64,000 bases of DNA from Clostridium cellulovorans 743B (GCF_000145275.1 NC_014393.1:5146001-5210000), one strand, 5' to 3'; shown: positions 9,459-18,448, counted from the stretch's first letter. Numbers and translations are program-made. Notes: generated by a model not told the origin, from the letters alone.

Positions 9459-10448
9459 TTATTGCATTATAACCTCATCTATGAACAATGTTAAATTTTC
9501 TGGCTCAAGTAAATTACAAAACCTATAACTATCTTGTGATTTAACAGCTAAAATAGGTCTTGTAGTAGATTCATTATTTTGCATAACAACCATACCTTTT
9601 TGTCCATTATTTAATTTTACTTGTAATCCATTAGGATAACAGTATACAGATTTCAAAAATTCCTTATAGATTGTTTTATCAAATTTATTTACTGCCTCTG
9701 CTGTAATTTTTTCTATCGCTACATGAGGAAGCATTGCTTTTTCTCCACTTATATCATGTATGTATTCATTACATATACCAAGTATCTTAGCAAATTCATG
9801 TATCTTTTCACCAGGAACTTTGAATAATCCAGATCCATCTTCTCTTTCATACATATAATATATAGCCATATATGTGGTTGATAAAATTGATGGATTCCTT
9901 TTTAATATTTCTTGTGCCCTTTTTACATGGTACTTATCATCAGTAAATAAATGTCCTATATCATGTAATAGAGCTGCTGCTCCTAACTTTAATAACCTTG
10001 TATCATCATAATTCTTACGTATACCAACCATAATTGTCAAGATAGTTACATCTAAAGAATGAACTGCCAACTTAGAAATTTCATCATTAGGTACGAGATT
10101 ACTTATCATAGCAGCATTCTCTGATAAATTAATATTACCCATAATATCACGAACAATTTCTGAAACTCTTTTTTCGTTTACATATTCCTTCTTTTTTACT
10201 TCTTCAAAAATTTCTTTTATAGCTTTTATTGCTTGAAGTTTGATAGGTGTAGCCAAAACTTCTTGTAGATCAATCTCATCATTATTATCTTCAATATACA
10301 CAGTTGTGACACCCATTGCTTTTAATCTTGATATAGCTTTATCAGTTATTAAGTTTCCCTTATTAAGAAACATTACTCCATTCTCTGTATATATAGGATT
10401 TGCTAAAATCTCACCTATCAATTTATCATTTGTTAACACCAACTTCAT
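9459..10448 (-). CDS. Degenerate HD-GYP-like protein, copy 2
   Basis: Paralogue of the adjacent downstream gene with the same architecture: DUF3391-like N-terminus, His in AVHSLDV, LLHDIGHLF, and YYMYEREDGSGLFKVPGE in place of the HHE...GYP region. It differs at one notable position: HDIGH instead of HDLGK, losing the lysine usually seen after the HD pair. The ATG at 10448 (GAGGTG 6 bases ahead) is preferred to the in-frame GTG at 10457, which is itself part of the ribosome binding site. Sequence drift from the sister copy is spread along the protein, so the duplication is not recent. Role unknown; c-di-GMP linkage is only by descent. Confidence 0.7.
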   Translation of the reverse strand: MKLVLTNDKLIGEILANPIYTENGVMFLNKGNLITDKAISRLKAMGVTTVYIEDNNDEIDLQEVLATPIKLQAIKAIKEIFEEVKKKEYVNEKRVSEIVRDIMGNINLSENAAMISNLVPNDEISKLAVHSLDVTILTIMVGIRKNYDDTRLLKLGAAALLHDIGHLFTDDKYHVKRAQEILKRNPSILSTTYMAIYYMYEREDGSGLFKVPGEKIHEFAKILGICNEYIHDISGEKAMLPHVAIEKITAEAVNKFDKTIYKEFLKSVYCYPNGLQVKLNNGQKGMVVMQNNESTTRPILAVKSQDSYRFCNLLEPENLTLFIDEVIMQ

Positions 10449-11045
10449 TTTTATCACCTCATTAGTACTATCGTTCTTAATTTTAATAAAATTTATATTT
10501 AAATTAAATTTTTTCTTCGAATTTTGTCACATTTCGCAACTATGCAAATACATCATTAATTTTTGTACACCTTATGACAAATCCAATACTCATTAGAAAT
10601 AATTAGTATGAGATGCTTTCACACCTTGCCGTAAAGATTAAATACCCATTTCTAATGTACTGTAAAACCATATTTCCTTCTTGCTTAGTATATCTCTAAA
10701 AAAAAATAAATACTCTTATCTTCAGTTATAAAAGAAAGTTTTTAAATTATGCAATTGAACATTTTTTATATGCTTATTTACATACGTGGTTAACTACCTA
10801 TGAATTTGCTTATTTGCCTCTAATAAAATTAAAAATTATATAGAGTAATAATAATATTGTATATATCAAACAATATGATATACGCTTATTTATTCTTTCG
10901 CATTCACAACTTTCTTAAAAATAAATTTCATAATATTAAATGATGATACCGGTAAAATATACTACAGAGATGATTTCGTAAAAACTTAATCTTATTAAAA
11001 ATAAATATATTCATTAATTATATAAGTCGGGAGGTTCTTAAATAT
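10449..11045. other. Non-coding stretch between divergent genes
   Basis: About 590 bases of AT-rich sequence upstream of both the second HD gene and the DUF3237 gene. An imperfect inverted repeat (ATACTCATTA / TAATTAGTAT) lies near 10588-10611. No gene or recognised riboswitch was found by eye. Confidence 0.5.
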
Positions 11046-11471
11046 ATGTTATTAGAAGCTAATTTAGTTTTGACACTAATTGTAGAAACAGGTGAATCTG
11101 AAGAAGTTGGCAATACCCCTAGAGGCTATCTTAAGGTAGTTCCTATTAAAGGTGGATCATTTTTCGGAGTGAATGTTAAAGGAAAAGTCTTACCTGGCGG
11201 ATATGATTGGAACACGGTTATAAATAATGATACGGAGCATCACCTCTCAAAATATATCTTAAAGACAGATGATGGCACATATATATCTATTGAAAACGAA
11301 GGATACTTAGAATTGAAAGAAGAGCATAGTAATAGGATTAAAACTTCATCCCGTTTTGAAGTAACTGAAGGCAAGTATGATTGGTTAAATAGTGGCGTTT
11401 ATGTAGGAAGCCTAGAAGTAGGTAAAACTGAAAGTCCAAGTAAAAACATTAAGATATTTAAAATGAAATAA
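11046..11471 (+). CDS. DUF3237 family protein
   Basis: 141-residue protein matching the DUF3237 pattern: a beta-rich fold with GNTPRGYLKVVPI, a GGSFFGVNVKGKVLPGGYDWN core and an SKYILKTDDGTYI strand, ending in a GVYVGS strand. The family has no firmly assigned function; members occur in bacteria and fungi, often as small cytoplasmic barrels. GGGAGG is 10 bases ahead of the ATG. The gene stands alone on the plus strand and ends just before a clear terminator. Confidence 0.75.
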   Translation: MLLEANLVLTLIVETGESEEVGNTPRGYLKVVPIKGGSFFGVNVKGKVLPGGYDWNTVINNDTEHHLSKYILKTDDGTYISIENEGYLELKEEHSNRIKTSSRFEVTEGKYDWLNSGVYVGSLEVGKTESPSKNIKIFKMK

Positions 11472-11494
11472 GTTTTCTTAAGATTATAATATTA

Positions 11495-11531
11495 GAGCTG
11501 TTTAATATCCTAAACAGCTCCTATTATTTTT
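11495..11531 (+). terminator. Terminator of the DUF3237 gene
   Basis: GAGCTGTTT (11495-11503) pairs with AAACAGCTC (11512-11520), followed by CTATTATTTTTTTT. The T run also encodes the end of the opposite-strand CD3324-type gene. Confidence 0.85.
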
Positions 11532-11793
11532 TTTTCGAATATACAATTCTTTTAATTGTCTCTTCTGCAAGACAATATTCTATAGCCAGTTGTGAAATTT
11601 CCACGCCCTCGCTAAACCTTTGTTTGATTTCCAAATTTCTCTTACCTAGCTCTAATTTACTTCCTGAAAGTTCTCCCCAACTCTTGCGATTATCGCTAGC
11701 TTGCGGGATATATACTAATCCACCACTTACATACTTCTGGATTTCCTTTAATAATTCCTGTGGAAATAAATCTATACCATTTTTATACTCCAT
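11524..11793 (-). CDS. CD3324 family small helix-turn-helix-like protein
   Basis: 89-residue protein of the CD3324 type found in clostridia: an N-terminal LFPQELLKEIQKYVSGGLVYIP segment, the RKSWGE motif, then a predicted C-terminal helix-turn-helix (ISQLAIEYCLAEETIKRIV). The C-terminal half suggests nucleic-acid binding, but no function is established. The stop codon lies in the T run of the convergent terminator. Ordinary composition for its surroundings. Confidence 0.65.
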   Translation of the reverse strand: MEYKNGIDLFPQELLKEIQKYVSGGLVYIPQASDNRKSWGELSGSKLELGKRNLEIKQRFSEGVEISQLAIEYCLAEETIKRIVYSKKK

Positions 11794-12095
11794 ATCAATA
11801 TGCTCCTTAAATTCATATATAACGTTTAAGGATGCAAAATCTGTAGTATACTTATTGACTTATATAAATTACATTAACAAAACTTATAACTTATTTTCTA
11901 GATATATCATCTAAAATATCAGTGAATATGATAATTTCTAGATTAAATTATCTGTTCACTATTTGTATCTATATCTCAATAAATGGCAACTATAAACACT
12001 GTGCAACTGTCACCATCTAGTCATCATACAGACTTTGCACAGCATCTAAGCTTGTTCACTAAATTAATATATAACATTACCATCAAATACACCTC
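11794..12095. other. Intergenic region with an inverted repeat
   Basis: About 300 bases between the TetR gene and the CD3324 gene. CTGTGCAA (11999-12006) pairs with TTGCACAG (12035-12042), with an inner CTGT/ACAG. It could end the tetR transcript although no strong T run follows. No gene is visible. Confidence 0.45.
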
Positions 12096-12719
12096 CTAAT
12101 TTTGAATCTCTATAAATTTTTCTAATTGTTCACCTTCTTTTAGTAGTAATCTATATAAACCTTTTATTCTAGACAAAATTATTTGCTTTGTTTGCTCACT
12201 TTTACTAATGAAACTTCGTTTATTAATCCACTTGCTCAACTCACCATGCATATAACTATGTAATATATCATAAATTAGTTTTGCTCTCTCATTAGAGATG
12301 TTATTGGCAATTTTTATAAGTTCAGCAAGTTTTGCTCCCGGCCTTTTTAGTATTTCAATAACCCTTGGGGAAGGTTTGCCTCCCATAGGTTCAAACCATA
12401 TAAAGCTATACCAACCCGGATGATTCATACAAAAGTCAATTAAATTTGAAAAAACTAAAAAGATTTTTCTTTCCTGATTAGTTTCTTCATCTACACCATT
12501 GCCACAAAACTCTATCATTATAAGAAGTAACTCTCCTAGTGTCTCCCAAAAGATTTCTTCTAAGCTACTAAAATAATTATATAAATTTGTATGAGCACAT
12601 CCTACCTTTTTAGCAATAACTCTTAAACTTACATCCTTAATACTTTTATTCTCATCGATTAAGCTTAACGTAGTTTCTAAAATTAATTCCCTACTTATAT
12701 GTTTTTTGCTATCTTCCAT
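12096..12719 (-). CDS. TetR/AcrR family transcriptional regulator
   Basis: 207 residues. The N-terminal 55 residues form a TetR helix-turn-helix (VSLRVIAKKVGCAHTNLYNYFSSLEEIFW), in which the NLYNYF recognition turn is typical. The rest is an all-helical ligand and dimer domain with no specific ligand recognisable. No divergent partner gene lies within reach: the next gene upstream is the secreted nuclease on the same strand, separated by a terminator. Target genes are therefore not evident. Confidence 0.85.
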   Translation of the reverse strand: MEDSKKHISRELILETTLSLIDENKSIKDVSLRVIAKKVGCAHTNLYNYFSSLEEIFWETLGELLLIMIEFCGNGVDEETNQERKIFLVFSNLIDFCMNHPGWYSFIWFEPMGGKPSPRVIEILKRPGAKLAELIKIANNISNERAKLIYDILHSYMHGELSKWINKRSFISKSEQTKQIILSRIKGLYRLLLKEGEQLEKFIEIQN

Positions 12720-12881
12720 CCCAGTTTCTCCTCTTGTTTATGCTGGTAGTTTTTATCGCTATCATAGTAACATATTAAAGTTTTAATGTAAACATATTCA
12801 TAAAATAGACTAGTTATCCATAGGTATGATTAATTTTACATAAACTATTACAATTGCTTTGACCTATTTCTAGATAACAAA

Positions 12882-12915
12882 AGACTATAAGAAAGAGTTA
12901 TCTTCCTTACAGTCT
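12882..12915 (-). terminator. Terminator of the nuclease gene
   Basis: On the minus strand AGACTGTAAGGAAGA pairs with TCTTTCTTATAGTCT, followed by TTTTGTT. It lies about 35 bases past the nuclease stop codon. Confidence 0.8.
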
Positions 12916-12947
12916 CAACTCACAATTATTTTATACTAATACACTAA

Positions 12948-14174
12948 TTAGTTCCAAATTTGATTTACCCATTCTGGATGATCAATAAAAGGATTTCTGT
13001 TATGTTGATATTTATTAAATATTATATCATTTCTTCTTCTTTCCATATCATCAACAGGGTCTTGTTGATTCCATTGGAGTAATACACTTAATCTTCCCAT
13101 ATATGGATTAGTGCCATTATTAACTTTATCATTTAATTCTAAGTTTGGTTCTCCATTATCGCCTTCATATCTTACAGCCATATAGAATAACATTCTAGCT
13201 ATATCACCTTTTACAGCATTTCTAGGTTCCCATGAATCACTGTCATATTTGCATAATGTAGCCTCTTTATCTGGAGTTCCACCATTATCAAAGTCAAGAT
13301 TTCCTCTTGTACTATTTACAGATACATCTGTTGCCCTTAGATGGTGTAAATCTGTTCCTGCGCCTGCTGAAGTACCAAAGTTACCATGAGACTTTGCCCA
13401 TACATGTTCTCTGTTCCAGTTATCAACACCTGAACCATTTGAAGATTTTGATTGTGAACGTCCTGTATATAATAATATAACATTGTTTGAGTTGTTAGGA
13501 TCTTGGTCTGTATCCTTTATTCCATTCCAAACAGCTTCATATGATAATTTTGTGTGATCATCAATTATTTCATGAAGTGTTGATTTTAAAGTTGCCCCAG
13601 TTTTACCCATAGCTGAAGCATAGTATGTAGTATCATATGATGTTGTGCTTCCGCTTGTAGTACCACCAGTGTTTCCACCTGTAGTACCACCAGTGCTTCC
13701 GCCGCTTGTATTATCATCTGAAGAAGTCACCTTAGCTATACCAGTAATACTTTTTATTCCTGCATGAGCAAAATATGCAGTTAGTGTTCCTGTAACCTTA
13801 ACTTGAGTTCCTTTTAAACTAGGATTTGTTTTTAATCCAAATGTAGCTTGATATGTAGTAGAAATTTGAACATAAATCATGCTTGAAGTATTCGTTTCTG
13901 TTGCACTATCAGCAATTGCTATAGCCGTATTCCCTGTAAATCCACTTTTTAGAACTGTTGTAGTAGTTGTTGGTTGTCCAACTACGTAACCCTGAACAGT
14001 TTTTACAGTACTAGTTTGATTTGCTATTGCCTGTGCCACAGAGTATGGAGATGTACTTGTACCAGTTCCTGTTATTGAGTATGCAGTTTTAGTTATAGAA
14101 CTAGAAAAAACTACAACTAAAGCAAGTACAAGTGAAAGTATAAAACCTTTCCTTTTAAATGTTGTGATTTTCAA
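12948..14174 (-). CDS. Secreted endonuclease I (EndA/NucM-type) with N-terminal DUF6359/OB-like domain
   Basis: 408-residue exported nuclease. A signal peptide (KRKGFILSLVLALVVVFSSS, about residues 8-30) precedes a DUF6359-like OB domain (about 35-150), a Gly/Thr/Ser linker (about 155-180) and an endonuclease I domain to the C-terminus. The catalytic region shows NREHVWAKSHG and TDLHHLRATDVSVNSTRGN, matching the His-metal-finger active site of EndA/NucM. The layout recalls Bacillus extracellular nucleases. Expected role: degradation of extracellular DNA/RNA for nutrients or biofilm turnover. The start is TTG at 14174, 8 bases after AGGAGG. A decayed copy of this 5' region occurs about 1.4 kb upstream. 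Confidence 0.87.
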   Translation of the reverse strand: MKITTFKRKGFILSLVLALVVVFSSSITKTAYSITGTGTSTSPYSVAQAIANQTSTVKTVQGYVVGQPTTTTTVLKSGFTGNTAIAIADSATETNTSSMIYVQISTTYQATFGLKTNPSLKGTQVKVTGTLTAYFAHAGIKSITGIAKVTSSDDNTSGGSTGGTTGGNTGGTTSGSTTSYDTTYYASAMGKTGATLKSTLHEIIDDHTKLSYEAVWNGIKDTDQDPNNSNNVILLYTGRSQSKSSNGSGVDNWNREHVWAKSHGNFGTSAGAGTDLHHLRATDVSVNSTRGNLDFDNGGTPDKEATLCKYDSDSWEPRNAVKGDIARMLFYMAVRYEGDNGEPNLELNDKVNNGTNPYMGRLSVLLQWNQQDPVDDMERRRNDIIFNKYQHNRNPFIDHPEWVNQIWN

Positions 14175-14607
14175 TTGTTAGCCCTCCTAAGATATTTATT
14201 ATAAAATCTATTTTATGAGTTCAGCACAACCTTATCCTAGTCATAAAATAGTCTTTCCCATAAACATAAACTCTTGTATTTACATCACTTAATATTATGC
14301 TTCATTTCAAATTTAATCTATAACATGAACATTATAACATCGTGACATAAAAAAGTTAACAATTCCAATAAACATTTAACTTATTATTTAACATAACTAT
14401 ATTTATAAAAACTCATAATAACTAAAAGTAATCTAAAAGTATATATTCATTCCTAAACCCTCTGGTAAAATAGTTCTTTCCGTTAATCTTTTTAAATATC
14501 TGCAACTTCAATATCAATTTCTAACGCTTTTCGTTGCAATTCTTGCAGCTGAATTTACCATGTGATTCTATATTAATTATAGGCACAAAACAATTTTTAG
14601 ACTAGTT
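14175..14607. other. Intergenic region upstream of the nuclease
   Basis: About 430 bases of AT-rich sequence. On the minus strand a short reading stretch near 14510-14580 encodes a CKNC-like tetrad before a stop and may be gene debris, but it is too short to assign. No terminator or operator is clear. Confidence 0.4.
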
Positions 14608-15471
14608 CTATTTAGACCAATATTGAGGGCGTGTCAATGACTTAGGTAATCTTGTTTTTGAATCTCCCTTAGCTGTATTAACCTGAGCTTGAGTTATAAA
14701 TAAGCTATTTTCAAGATTGGTACCTCTTATATCTGCATCTCTTAAATCCGCTCCAATTAGATCTGCATAACTTAAATCAACATCACTAAGATTCGCTGCG
14801 ATAAGGAATGCTCCTCTTAGATCTGCTCCTCTAAGGTTTGTTTTTCTAAGGTCAGTACCAATTAAATCTAACCTTCCTGCAATTGTTTTCTTACGTTTCA
14901 AAGAAGTTTTTTGACCTTTTAAAACTTTTGTGCGGAGAAACTCACTAGTCTGATGAAGTAGAGAATTAACCTGATTCCTATGTAAATCTATATCTGTAAC
15001 TAGTAAAGAATTAGGGTCAAGATGAGTAAGTCTTTCCGTTTCGTTTATCATATAATTAATTTTATCTTTGATATTATTATCTGTTTGTTTTATATAAGCG
15101 TTTGTTAAATACCATAACATTTCATGTAGTTGTCTCATAACCAAAAAAACTTGAAACATTTGTTTTGATAATTCTTTATTTTGCTGCCAGTTCTCTCCTC
15201 TATATGTACCTTGTGCAACTCTTTGCCCTGCTCCAAAACAATCATAAGCAGTACATCCTTTAAGGCCCTTATTCCTAAGGTCTTTGTGGATAGCACAGCT
15301 AAAATCCTTACATAAGTTTATACATGGTTCTCCTGCCTCTTTGTCAGTAGGAAATCCATCTGAAGCTGAAAAATACAATGCAATGCAACAAAATCCAAAG
15401 CACTTTTTGCAATCAATCCTTAAATCTTTGTATAACTCTATCTCTAATTTCCCTCTATTTTCTTTTGACAT
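14608..15471 (-). CDS. Cys-rich plus pentapeptide-repeat protein
   Basis: 287 residues in two parts. Residues about 15-75 carry many cysteines (DCKKCFGFCC, CINLCKDFSC, GCTAYDC), resembling the YkgJ-type metal-cluster domain. A helical middle is followed, around residues 208-258, by pentapeptide repeats (LRKTNLRGADLRGAFLIAANL and on) predicting a right-handed beta-helix. Proteins of this composition occur in Firmicutes and actinomycetes with no proven function; DNA-mimic pentapeptide proteins such as Qnr lack the Cys-rich head. AAGGAGA precedes the ATG. Single gene with no evident operon. Confidence 0.75.
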   Translation of the reverse strand: MSKENRGKLEIELYKDLRIDCKKCFGFCCIALYFSASDGFPTDKEAGEPCINLCKDFSCAIHKDLRNKGLKGCTAYDCFGAGQRVAQGTYRGENWQQNKELSKQMFQVFLVMRQLHEMLWYLTNAYIKQTDNNIKDKINYMINETERLTHLDPNSLLVTDIDLHRNQVNSLLHQTSEFLRTKVLKGQKTSLKRKKTIAGRLDLIGTDLRKTNLRGADLRGAFLIAANLSDVDLSYADLIGADLRDADIRGTNLENSLFITQAQVNTAKGDSKTRLPKSLTRPQYWSK

Positions 15472-15938
15472 AATTAATCTCCTTCTTTGATTCGCAACTA
15501 ATTAAATTTAAATATACAGTTTTAACTATAAAAATAGGAAACACTATAACCAATTCAAGTACAAGTGCTAATGAAACTTATTCAATCTGACTTTGAAAAT
15601 TAGCCCTCCTAATAGCATTACTATCAAAATTATACCATTTACCAATATAAAAATTGATAATTCCAATAAATATTTAAATATTTATTCTTCCTAAAACATT
15701 TTTACAAATTATATAACTTGTAATACTGAAATTACATCGAAGTATCGTGATATATTTGGGAATAAATTAAGTTATGAATACTCTTTATTTGAATATCTAC
15801 ATTTAAAACAAAAGTAACAAATTTTTCAAACACCTCGTACCTATATATTGCTTTTATATCCAACCTTAGTACAGGATATTAACAGTTTTTCAGGACAACA
15901 TATAAATGCAGAAAATTTATTGATATATGGAGGTATAG
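15472..15938. other. Intergenic region with nuclease-like debris
   Basis: About 470 bases. The left third (15516-15690) resembles the 5' end and upstream region of the nuclease gene (separate entry). The right part leads into the DUF2382 gene and shows no further gene. Confidence 0.5.
15516..15615 (-). pseudogene. Decayed copy of the nuclease 5' end
   Basis: Read leftward, the ribosome binding site block (AGGAGGGCTAA) and the signal-peptide coding bases (ACTTGTACTTG then TAGTT and TAAAACTG) align with the start of the nuclease gene at about 14088-14185, with scattered substitutions and small indels. The upstream similarity continues (AATTCCAATAAA at about 15658, matching about 14360). Nothing of the nuclease body follows, since the pentapeptide gene's upstream region begins there. 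Alignment was made by eye. Confidence 0.5.
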
Positions 15939-15941
15939 GTG

Positions 15942-16391
15942 ATGAGTATATTCGGAGGAATTTTTGGTGACAGTGATGATGATAATATAAAAAAAACTAC
16001 TGATGATGCAAAACTTCAACTACGTAAAGAAGAACTTAATGTGGAAAAAAGTAAAATTCAAAAGGGCGAAGTAGAGTTTGGTAAAGAGATTATTGAAGAG
16101 CATAAAGAATTAGATATCCCTGTATCTCGTGAAGAAGTAGTAATAGAAAGAAGATCTTTAGATAATGAGTCAACTGATTCTCCTATAGCTAACGAAGAAA
16201 CTATTCGAATACCTGTCACTGAAGAAAAAGTTAATGTAGGAAAGCGTACTGTAATAACAGGAGAAGTTTCAGCTCATAAACGCACCCTTGAAGAAACAGA
16301 GCATATAAATGAGACTGTTAGAAGAGAAGAAGCTAGAGTAAATACAATCGGTGATGCAGACATAATTGATACAGATAATAACGAATACTAA
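15942..16391 (+). CDS. DUF2382 (YsnF/AvaK) stress-type protein, copy 1
   Basis: 149-residue protein of the YsnF/AvaK family. Two repeats of the domain's theme are visible: LRKEELNVEKSKI...EVEFGKEI...IPVSREEVVIERR and IRIPVTEEKVNVGKRTVITGEVSAHKRT. An acidic N-terminal stretch (GDSDDDN) precedes them. Family members are induced by general stress in Bacillus and lack a known biochemical activity. The ATG at 15942 sits 8 bases after GGAGG; an adjacent in-frame GTG at 15939 is closer than optimal. It is followed by a terminator and then a divergent paralogue. Confidence 0.75.
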   Translation: MSIFGGIFGDSDDDNIKKTTDDAKLQLRKEELNVEKSKIQKGEVEFGKEIIEEHKELDIPVSREEVVIERRSLDNESTDSPIANEETIRIPVTEEKVNVGKRTVITGEVSAHKRTLEETEHINETVRREEARVNTIGDADIIDTDNNEY

Positions 16392-16403
16392 TATTATATA
16401 TTT

Positions 16404-16443
16404 AAAACACCTCGGAAATTTACTTTTATTCGCGAGGTGTTTT
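16404..16443 (+). terminator. Hairpin between the two DUF2382 genes
   Basis: AAAACACCTCG (16404-16414) pairs perfectly with CGAGGTGTTTT (16433-16443). The T residues form the base of the stem. It probably separates or attenuates the two genes. Confidence 0.75.
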
Positions 16444-16467
16444 AAAAAATAATTGGGGGATAATCAA

Positions 16468-16911
16468 ATGTCAAATAATTTAATAAGTACTAATAAACAA
16501 ATGGATACCTCAAATATAAATACCTCTGAGGATAAATCAAACATAACTTTAAAGCTTAAAGAAGAGCAACTTGATGTTGTAAAAGAATGGATAACAATAG
16601 GAGAGGTGAATATTTATAGACACACATTCTCTGAAGAAAAAAATTTTACTATTCCTATTAATCGAGAAGAATTAATAATAGAGAAAAAAAATCTTGGATC
16701 ACCTAATCCTAAAAATAACTATACCCAAGAGGAAATTATCAGAATACCACTTAGTGAAGAACAAATTGAATTTTCAAAACACAAAGTTAACTTAGAGGAT
16801 ATATCTCTCTATATAGATACTCTTCAAAATACACAACATATTGAAGAAACATTAAAAAAAGAACAACTAAAAATAAAAGTCTTAGGCTCACCAAAAATCT
16901 CAGATAATTGA
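16468..16911 (+). CDS. DUF2382 (YsnF/AvaK) protein, copy 2
   Basis: 147-residue paralogue of the preceding gene. The repeats are recognisable: LKLKEEQLDVVKEWITIGEVNIYRHT...IPINREELIIEKK and IRIPLSEEQIEFSKHKVNLEDISLYIDT. The ATG at 16468 follows GGGGA by 7 bases; the upstream TTG at 16453 overlaps that ribosome binding site. Copy 2 has diverged strongly and is Asn/Lys-rich. Its stop codon lies in the loop of its own terminator. Confidence 0.72.
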   Translation: MSNNLISTNKQMDTSNINTSEDKSNITLKLKEEQLDVVKEWITIGEVNIYRHTFSEEKNFTIPINREELIIEKKNLGSPNPKNNYTQEEIIRIPLSEEQIEFSKHKVNLEDISLYIDTLQNTQHIEETLKKEQLKIKVLGSPKISDN

Positions 16912-16926
16912 GGATTATCTGAGATT
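16896..16926 (+). terminator. Terminator overlapping the stop codon of DUF2382 copy 2
   Basis: A perfect 13-bp inverted repeat, AATCTCAGATAAT (16896-16908) and ATTATCTGAGATT (16914-16926), encloses the loop TGAGG whose TGA is the stop codon. It may end both this gene and the convergent threonine aldolase gene. Confidence 0.75.
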
Positions 16927-16938
16927 CATTGTTGCAAC

Positions 16939-17967
16939 TTATATAGTTAAACTCTTCAGATCTTCAATGAAAGCTTTAACTGCATCTTCTTTTGTTGCCC
17001 AAGATGTTACAAGACGAATTGATGAGTTTTCATCATCAACCTTTGACCACATATAAAATGAATACTTTTCTTGTAGCTTTTCAATTACCTTATTTGGTAG
17101 GATAGGGAATACTTGATTAGATGGCGAATGTACTAAAAATTTATATCCCATAGTTTCAATTTCATTGATAAGTAAAGTTGCTAGTTTATTTGCATGGGAT
17201 GCAAGGTCAAAATATAATTTATCTCTAAAAAGCTCAAGGAACTGTATACCTAAAAGCTTACCTTTGGCTAACATAGCTCCTTTTTGTTTTATGTGAAATC
17301 TAAAATCTTCTTTTAAAGCTTCTTTACATATTACTAAAGCTTCTCCAAGCAATGCTCCATTTTTGGTACCTCCAATATAGAAAGCATCAGCTAATCTAGC
17401 AAGATCTGACATTTTTAAATCATTCTCTTCTGAACACAAAGCAGATCCAAGTCTCGCACCATCAATATACAGAATTAAGTTGTTTTCCTTACAAAAACCA
17501 CTTAGCTCTTCTAGTTCTTGCTTTTTATATATGGACCCTATTTCTGTAGAATTTGATATGTACACAAGCTTAGGCTTTACCATATGTTCATCTGTATGCA
17601 TCTCAAGAACATTCTTTACGTGCTCCACCCTTAACTTTCCATCTTCTACTTCAACAGAAATCACCTTATGTCCAGTAGCTTCAATAGCGCCAGTTTCATG
17701 TACAAGGATATGTCCTGTATCTGCAGAGATTACCGCCTCATGTGGTCTCAAAAATGCTGAAATAACTGTGAGATTAGTTTGAGTCCCTCCTACTAAAAAA
17801 TGAATATCTATATCCTTAGATTCAATTTCCTCTTTTAACAGTTCTATAGCTTTGATTGAATAATGGTCTTCACCATATCCCTCATTCTGCTCAAAGTTTG
17901 ATTCTAACAATGCATTCAATATTCTTGGATGAGCACCTTCACTATAATCATTTTTAAAACTGTACAT
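16939..17967 (-). CDS. ltaE: Low-specificity L-threonine aldolase
   Basis: PLP-dependent fold-type I enzyme of 342 residues that cleaves L-threonine or allo-threonine to glycine and acetaldehyde. Visible motifs: NDYSEGAHPRIL at the start, FLVGGTQTN in the PLP phosphate region, LYIDGARLG with the conserved Asp, and IGGTKNGALLGEA with the Schiff-base lysine. The ATG at 17967 is chosen because GGAGGG stands 7 bases ahead and MYSFKNDYSEG is the usual start; an upstream in-frame ATG would add 14 residues. Likely monocistronic. Confidence 0.88.
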   Translation of the reverse strand: MYSFKNDYSEGAHPRILNALLESNFEQNEGYGEDHYSIKAIELLKEEIESKDIDIHFLVGGTQTNLTVISAFLRPHEAVISADTGHILVHETGAIEATGHKVISVEVEDGKLRVEHVKNVLEMHTDEHMVKPKLVYISNSTEIGSIYKKQELEELSGFCKENNLILYIDGARLGSALCSEENDLKMSDLARLADAFYIGGTKNGALLGEALVICKEALKEDFRFHIKQKGAMLAKGKLLGIQFLELFRDKLYFDLASHANKLATLLINEIETMGYKFLVHSPSNQVFPILPNKVIEKLQEKYSFYMWSKVDDENSSIRLVTSWATKEDAVKAFIEDLKSLTI

Positions 17968-18448
17968 GTATTGTCCCTCCTCATTAGTTGCTTTCTTAAC
18001 TTTATTCAATATCTTTAAAATTTAAAATATAAAAATTACATTTTCCCTAACATTCTTTTATTTATTAGACTTATCATATCATGTTATTTCCTCAATGAGG
18101 AATCATTTTTATACTTTTATTGTCGTATTAATTTATTTTTATAAAAATTTTCATTGACACTTAAAGGCGATTATATATATCGACGTATAATAAAAGGAAA
18201 GTCGCAAAACTATCGATCCAATAATTTTACCACTTTCCCTTTAAAATATTTCTACTGCAATTTCATTTATATAAGCTTCAATAATGTTTATGAATTAACT
18301 ATACTTATTACTTATGAACTCAGTGTAAACTTTTAATCTTAATGACAACTTTTGTTTCATCCTTTAATAAATACATTTACTCTTCATCTTAACAATTCTT
18401 CAACTTTTATTAATGTAAATAATGATTATTTTAGTATTTAAAATAAAC
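17968..18448. other. Intergenic region with an orphan promoter-like signal
   Basis: About 480 bases. On the plus strand TTGACA (18154-18159) is followed 16 bases later by TATATC, then by a hairpin-like pair AAAGGAAAGT (18193-18202) and ACTTTCCCTTT (18232-18242). No coding sequence with a ribosome binding site follows, so a small RNA is possible. Confidence 0.3.

Noticed and set aside
18154..18336. 60-codon plus-strand frame starting in the scrK/ltaE gap
   Set aside because: No ribosome binding site or recognisable protein; the strand-specific signal there looks more like a promoter and hairpin.
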